Positions 6,376-9,566 of a DNA stretch of 9,566 bases are shown one piece after another. Source of the stretch: Thiotrichaceae bacterium (GTDB lineage Bacteria > Pseudomonadota > Gammaproteobacteria > Thiotrichales > Thiotrichaceae). How positions within the stretch are numbered: position 1 is the stretch's first letter; each line of letters begins with the position of its first letter. The DNA lies in the NCBI GenBank assembly GCA_024762625.1, contig JANTHA010000071.1:1-9566 (forward strand). The letters run 5' to 3'. The notes under the pieces were generated by a model, which did not search any database, had not been told where the DNA came from, and worked only from the letters and a program-made list of their open reading frames with translations. Made by a program: the position numbers and the translations under genes.

Positions 6376-7208
6376 CAAACACAAAAAAAGACGCCAAACC
6401 TCGACCGTGGTGGCATAGATGGCTAAGAAACACCGTTGACACCAGCGTCCTGAATCGAGAAGAACTGATCAGCGAACTGCGTCAGGCGCAAAAAAACAAT
6501 ATCATCGGCGCTGAGGCGCTAGGCATGATTGAAGGTGTCATGCAGGTGGATAAGCTGCGGGTTCGCGACATCATGATTCCACGCTCCAATATTCGCTTCA
6601 TTCATTATAACGACAGTTTTAATGACATTCTCAAAGTGGTCATGGACGCTGGCCACTCACGCTATCCAGTGTTTGATGAAAACCGCGATGATGTGGAAGG
6701 CATCCTGCTGGCAAAAGACCTATTGAAATATGTCGGCAATGAAAAAAACTTTGATATTGATGATATTTTACGGCCCGCCATAGTGGTTCCGGAGAGCCAG
6801 AAATTGAATACGCTTCTAAGCAGCTTTCGCACCAGTCGCAATCACATGGCGGTGGTTGTTGACGAGTATTCGGGCACCTCCGGCGTCGTGACCATCGAAG
6901 ATGTGCTTGAACAAATCGTCGGCGATATTGATGACGAGCATGACCGCATTGATGATAAGCTGAATATCCGGGCGCAGAGTGAGGGCCGCTATATCGTACA
7001 GGCGAGCACCGAGATTGAGGAATTTAACGCCTATTTTTCAAGCGAACTTAGCATAGAAAAATATGACACCATCGGGGGGCTCGTTACCCAGGCAGCCGGA
7101 AAAATACCCCAACAGGGCGAGAAAATCACGCTGGCGCCTTTCCAGTTCAAGGTATTGCGTAGCGATGCGCGACGCGTACAGTTACTGGAAGTCTATAAAC
7201 AACAATAA
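6372..7208 (+). CDS. ybeX: CorC/YbeX CBS-domain protein
   Basis: This 278-residue cytosolic protein belongs to the CorC/HlyC family, historically linked to magnesium and cobalt efflux through CorA; in E. coli YbeX more recent work links it to ribosome metabolism. Two CBS motifs follow an N-terminal helix region: CBS1 at about residues 65-125 (VRDIMIPRSNIRF to EGILLAKDLLKY) and CBS2 at about 132-190, including the signature VVVDEYSGTSGVVTIEDVLEQIVGDI. The C-terminal CorC_HlyC transporter-associated domain spans about 200-276 (YDTIGGLVTQ and PQQGEKITL visible). There are no membrane segments, as expected for the short form. The start overlaps the ybeY stop by four bases (ATGA), a sign of translational coupling. 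Lnt follows after 11 bases. Confidence 0.96.
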   Translation: MTNTKKDAKPRPWWHRWLRNTVDTSVLNREELISELRQAQKNNIIGAEALGMIEGVMQVDKLRVRDIMIPRSNIRFIHYNDSFNDILKVVMDAGHSRYPVFDENRDDVEGILLAKDLLKYVGNEKNFDIDDILRPAIVVPESQKLNTLLSSFRTSRNHMAVVVDEYSGTSGVVTIEDVLEQIVGDIDDEHDRIDDKLNIRAQSEGRYIVQASTEIEEFNAYFSSELSIEKYDTIGGLVTQAAGKIPQQGEKITLAPFQFKVLRSDARRVQLLEVYKQQ

Positions 7209-7219
7209 AATTTAACAGC

Positions 7220-8800
7220 ATGTCACAACACCCTCGTCAGAATGACTTTAATGCCTGGATTTATTTGCTTGTTTTACTGTCCGGCGCATTAACAGTTTTT
7301 GCATTTGCTCCATTTGATATCTATCCGCTTGCCTGGCTAAGCCCGGCGGTTTTATTCTACGCCCTAAGCAAGGCGTACACGCCAAAACAGTATTTTTATC
7401 TAGGCTGGCTATTTGGCATCGGTCTGTTTGGTGCGGGCGCTTCCTGGCCGTTTTACAGTCTGTATTATTTTGCGCATGCGCCGCTTGTGATGGCGCTGAT
7501 GGCAAGCGCACTGTTTGTCATAGTCATTGCGCTATTTTCAACGGCATTATTCGGATTGCTCGCCTCGCTGTTTCGCAACACGCCGCTAAACGCCCGATTG
7601 TTATTATTTTATCCCGCCAGCTGGGTGCTGATTGAATGGTTTCGCGGCTGGTTTTTAACCGGCTTTCCCTGGCTCTATCTGGGCAATAGCCAGATAGATA
7701 CCGTATTCGCCGGGCTTGCGCCCATCACCGGCGTACTCGGTCTTAGCTGGGTTTGTGTGCTGATTGCTGGCGCGTTGGTCAGTTTTGTAGCGGGTAATTC
7801 AGCAGATCGCCCGGTCGCCGCACAACAGGGTCTTGGCCATAAGATGGTAAAACCGTTTGGCGCATCTTCACGTCTTTTTGCCGTGCTGCTGATTGTTTTG
7901 CTGGCGGCGTCATCATGGGGCCTCGGAAAACTTGACTGGACATCGCCCAAAGACGCGCCTTTCACGGCCAGCGTATTACAAGGCAACGTATCTCAAACAG
8001 AAAAACTGAACCCGGACAATCTTCAGGCAATAATCGCACTGTACCGGGAGATGACACGGCAGGCTAACCAAAGCGACCTGATTGTGTGGCCTGAAACGGC
8101 GCTTTTCACCACCTTCAACAATCACATGGAAGACCTGCTGATTCCCTTGCAACAAACACTTGAAAACACCAACAGAACCATCCTGATCGGCGGTTTTTAT
8201 GTAAACGAACAAAACGGCATTGAGAACAGCGTACTGGCGCTGAACGCCGATAATCGCCAAATCTATTCAAAACGCCACCTGGTTCCCTTTGGCGAATACA
8301 TTCCACTCCTGGATTATATCCGCTGGCTGGGAAAATGGATCCAGCTACCCTATTCCAATATCGTCCCAGGCGTCAACGACGGTACGCTGCAAGTCGTTGG
8401 ACAAACCGCACAAATGAGCATTTGCTACGAAGACGCGTTTGGCGACGAGGTAATCCAGTCACTGCCAAAAGCGGGCTTGCTGATTAACGTCACCCACGAT
8501 GGCTGGTTTACAGGTTCACTGGAAGCCGAACAGCACATGCAAATTGCGCGCATGCGTTCGCTGGAGACCGGGCGTTTTATGGTGCGCGCCACCACCACTG
8601 GCCCGGCGGGCATTATTGACGACAAGGGCAAACTGATAGCAACAGCGCCGCTTAACACAAAAAGCATCATCACGCATCAAGTGCAAGCCATGTCGGGGGC
8701 AACGCCCTATGTCAAATGGGGAAACTGGCTGGTCGTGGGTCTGAGCAGTCTGATTTTATTAGTCGGTTATCTGATTTCAGTATTCAGAAAAAAGAACTAA
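7220..8800 (+). CDS. lnt: Apolipoprotein N-acyltransferase
   Basis: Lnt transfers an acyl chain from a phospholipid to the N-terminal cysteine of apolipoproteins, the last step of lipoprotein maturation, in the inner membrane with a periplasmic catalytic domain. The 526-residue protein has several N-terminal hydrophobic spans (roughly residues 13-30, 36-50, 58-74, 88-112, 172-192 and 218-236). A CN-hydrolase domain covers about 248-480, and a C-terminal membrane span about 501-521. The catalytic triad is intact: Glu292 in VWPETAL, Lys351 in YSKRHLVPFGEY and Cys402 in SICYEDAFGD. Family motifs GWFLTGFPWLYLGNSQ and NVTHDGWFTGS are present. A polar loop at residues 191-217 lies before the last N-terminal span. 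It ends the operon, and its TAA overlaps the stop of the convergent gene downstream. Confidence 0.97.
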   Translation: MSQHPRQNDFNAWIYLLVLLSGALTVFAFAPFDIYPLAWLSPAVLFYALSKAYTPKQYFYLGWLFGIGLFGAGASWPFYSLYYFAHAPLVMALMASALFVIVIALFSTALFGLLASLFRNTPLNARLLLFYPASWVLIEWFRGWFLTGFPWLYLGNSQIDTVFAGLAPITGVLGLSWVCVLIAGALVSFVAGNSADRPVAAQQGLGHKMVKPFGASSRLFAVLLIVLLAASSWGLGKLDWTSPKDAPFTASVLQGNVSQTEKLNPDNLQAIIALYREMTRQANQSDLIVWPETALFTTFNNHMEDLLIPLQQTLENTNRTILIGGFYVNEQNGIENSVLALNADNRQIYSKRHLVPFGEYIPLLDYIRWLGKWIQLPYSNIVPGVNDGTLQVVGQTAQMSICYEDAFGDEVIQSLPKAGLLINVTHDGWFTGSLEAEQHMQIARMRSLETGRFMVRATTTGPAGIIDDKGKLIATAPLNTKSIITHQVQAMSGATPYVKWGNWLVVGLSSLILLVGYLISVFRKKN

Positions 8801-9166
8801 TCCGAAATTACGCCATCCAGGTTGAGCTGGTCGTTATTCTTGTCGGAACACGCCATCAAAGCCTCATACAACTCATCCTGTTCCAGAATAAAATGCCTGC
8901 CCTGTTCATTCTGGATATAAGCCGCCCAGGGAACAAACCGGCTAATCGGGAAATGTTGTCCGCTCTCAGGTGAATAATCAATATCAGGCCAGCAATATAA
9001 ATCAGGTTGCGGCCATGGTAGCTTTTTCACGCACAATCTTGCCGGGCTCCATACCCTGCTGTAAGCAGAAATTATAAAACTGCGCCATGAATTTTGGGTA
9101 TGCAATGATGCGATCTTCAATCTGAAAATTTCCCAGAATGGAGCGTAGTCTCAGGTTTTTAATCAT
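8797..9166 (-). pseudogene. Small unrecognised gene, apparently frameshifted
   Basis: I do not recognise the family. The ATG at 9166 overlaps the stop of the upstream aminotransferase in the string ATGATTAA, and reads MIKNLRLRSILGNFQIEDRII to ...GMEPGKIVREK before ending early at TGA (9002) after 54 residues. The adjacent frame then carries a protein-like segment (KLPWPQPDLYCWPDIDYSPESG, HFPISRFVPWAAYI, FILEQDELYEAL) to a TAG at 8797. Removing one base from the run of five T's at 9023-9027 joins them into one protein of 122 residues with REKLPWP at the join. The region upstream in the second frame and downstream in the first look like random shadow sequence. It could be a true inactivating mutation, a sequencing error, or two separate short genes; the joined reading is favoured. 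No signal peptide or membrane span is visible. Confidence 0.6.
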
Positions 9167-9566
9167 CCTGACAACCAGATTCCGCATTCTTATAATACGT
9201 TGTGATGGCTCTGCCGATTCGTTCCAGCGTCTCTGTAAAAACCGCATCATCTTCCTGCAACAGCGTCATCCTGAAGCCATACAGGGAGGATCCAAAACCA
9301 CTCAGCGGCACGATACAGACGCCTTCAGCGCCCATCAATTCATAGGCAAATTGAAAATCGAGCACCGTGTTTTCATTTTCCAGATTATCCAGAAATAGAC
9401 GCACTTCCTTGTTGACTGGCTCAAGCTTTGCGCGCGGTAAATCGTGTAATTCCACCACAAGATAAAAAACGCCTTTTGGTTTGTTTACCCGCACCTGGGG
9501 AATTTTAGCAAAAAAAGCATCTGCTTCATCTGCCCTTTGACGGTATTTCTGTATGCGCGCTTCCAG
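9159..9566 (-). CDS. PLP-dependent aminotransferase class I/II, C-terminal part
   Basis: Only the last 135 residues are in the window; the frame is open through the window edge with no start, so the gene is partial. The visible part fits the small domain of fold type I aminotransferases: PQVRVNKPKGVFYLVVEL at the start, a helical middle, then GAEGVCIVPLSGFGSSLYGFRMTLL. In this last segment the Arg in YGFRM is the likely substrate carboxylate-binding arginine, and a closing helix ETLERIGRAITTYYKN follows. The PLP lysine and N-terminal half are outside. It resembles alanine/aspartate-type members; substrate cannot be assigned. Its stop (TAA, 9161-9159) overlaps the start of the next gene, implying one operon with translational coupling. 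It is convergent with the lnt operon. Confidence 0.85.
   Translation of the reverse strand: MEARIQKYRQRADEADAFFAKIPQVRVNKPKGVFYLVVELHDLPRAKLEPVNKEVRLFLDNLENENTVLDFQFAYELMGAEGVCIVPLSGFGSSLYGFRMTLLQEDDAVFTETLERIGRAITTYYKNAESGCQDD

Noticed and set aside
7675..7986. Minus-strand open frame inside lnt
   Set aside because: It is antisense to membrane-coding sequence of lnt, without a ribosome site or family resemblance.
8716..8973. Plus-strand frame running past the lnt stop
   Set aside because: It begins inside lnt in another frame and then runs antisense to the small gene; the translation is not protein-like.
9002..9040. Programmed -1 ribosomal frameshift at GAAAAAG
   Set aside because: Joining the two halves needs a +1 (or -2) change; a -1 slip leads into the third frame. 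A DNA indel is the simpler explanation.
1..9566. CRISPR array, tRNA, rRNA, insertion sequence or prophage
   Set aside because: I saw no spaced repeats, cloverleaf sequence, transposase or phage-like genes; the gene content is ordinary chromosomal.

Overview
The window reads as a stretch of a gammaproteobacterial chromosome. The gene families (RdgC, the PhoH-YbeY-CorC-Lnt set, YceI with cytochrome b561) and the order ybeZ-ybeY-ybeX-lnt support this. Base composition looks moderate, with AT-rich intergenic gaps. I cannot fix the genus from the sequence alone. There is no rRNA, tRNA, CRISPR array, transposase or phage gene, so this is mostly ordinary chromosomal sequence.

Layout. At 1-117 there is AT-rich sequence with no recognisable gene. 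At 118-468 (minus) lies a HopJ-family protein, divergent from rdgC at 602-1495 (plus). The gap between these two holds two inverted repeats, one of them covering the likely rdgC -35 element. A GC-rich hairpin at 1522-1559 separates rdgC from a convergent minus-strand group, read in the order pirin (3565-2816), cytochrome b561 (2812-2264), YceI (2203-1574). That group is divergent from a LysR-type regulator (3721-4647, plus). The 140-base gap between them carries overlapping back-to-back promoter candidates and a palindrome near the lysR start site.

From 4724 to 8800 (plus) runs a compact envelope/RNA-quality operon: PhoH-like ATPase (ybeZ), YbeY endoribonuclease, CorC/YbeX CBS protein and apolipoprotein N-acyltransferase Lnt. 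The ybeY and corC genes overlap by ATGA. The miaB gene that often precedes this set is not here; the LysR gene is immediately upstream instead.

The last 770 bases are on the minus strand and converge on lnt: the C-terminal part of a PLP-dependent aminotransferase that runs off the window, then a small unrecognised gene whose start overlaps the aminotransferase stop. The small gene appears broken by a single-base frameshift at a run of five T's (9023-9027). Its stop codon overlaps the lnt stop.

I did not find a clearly novel system. The points most worth a second look are the frameshifted small gene coupled to the aminotransferase, the LysR / pirin-b561-YceI divergent control region, and the palindrome at the rdgC promoter.
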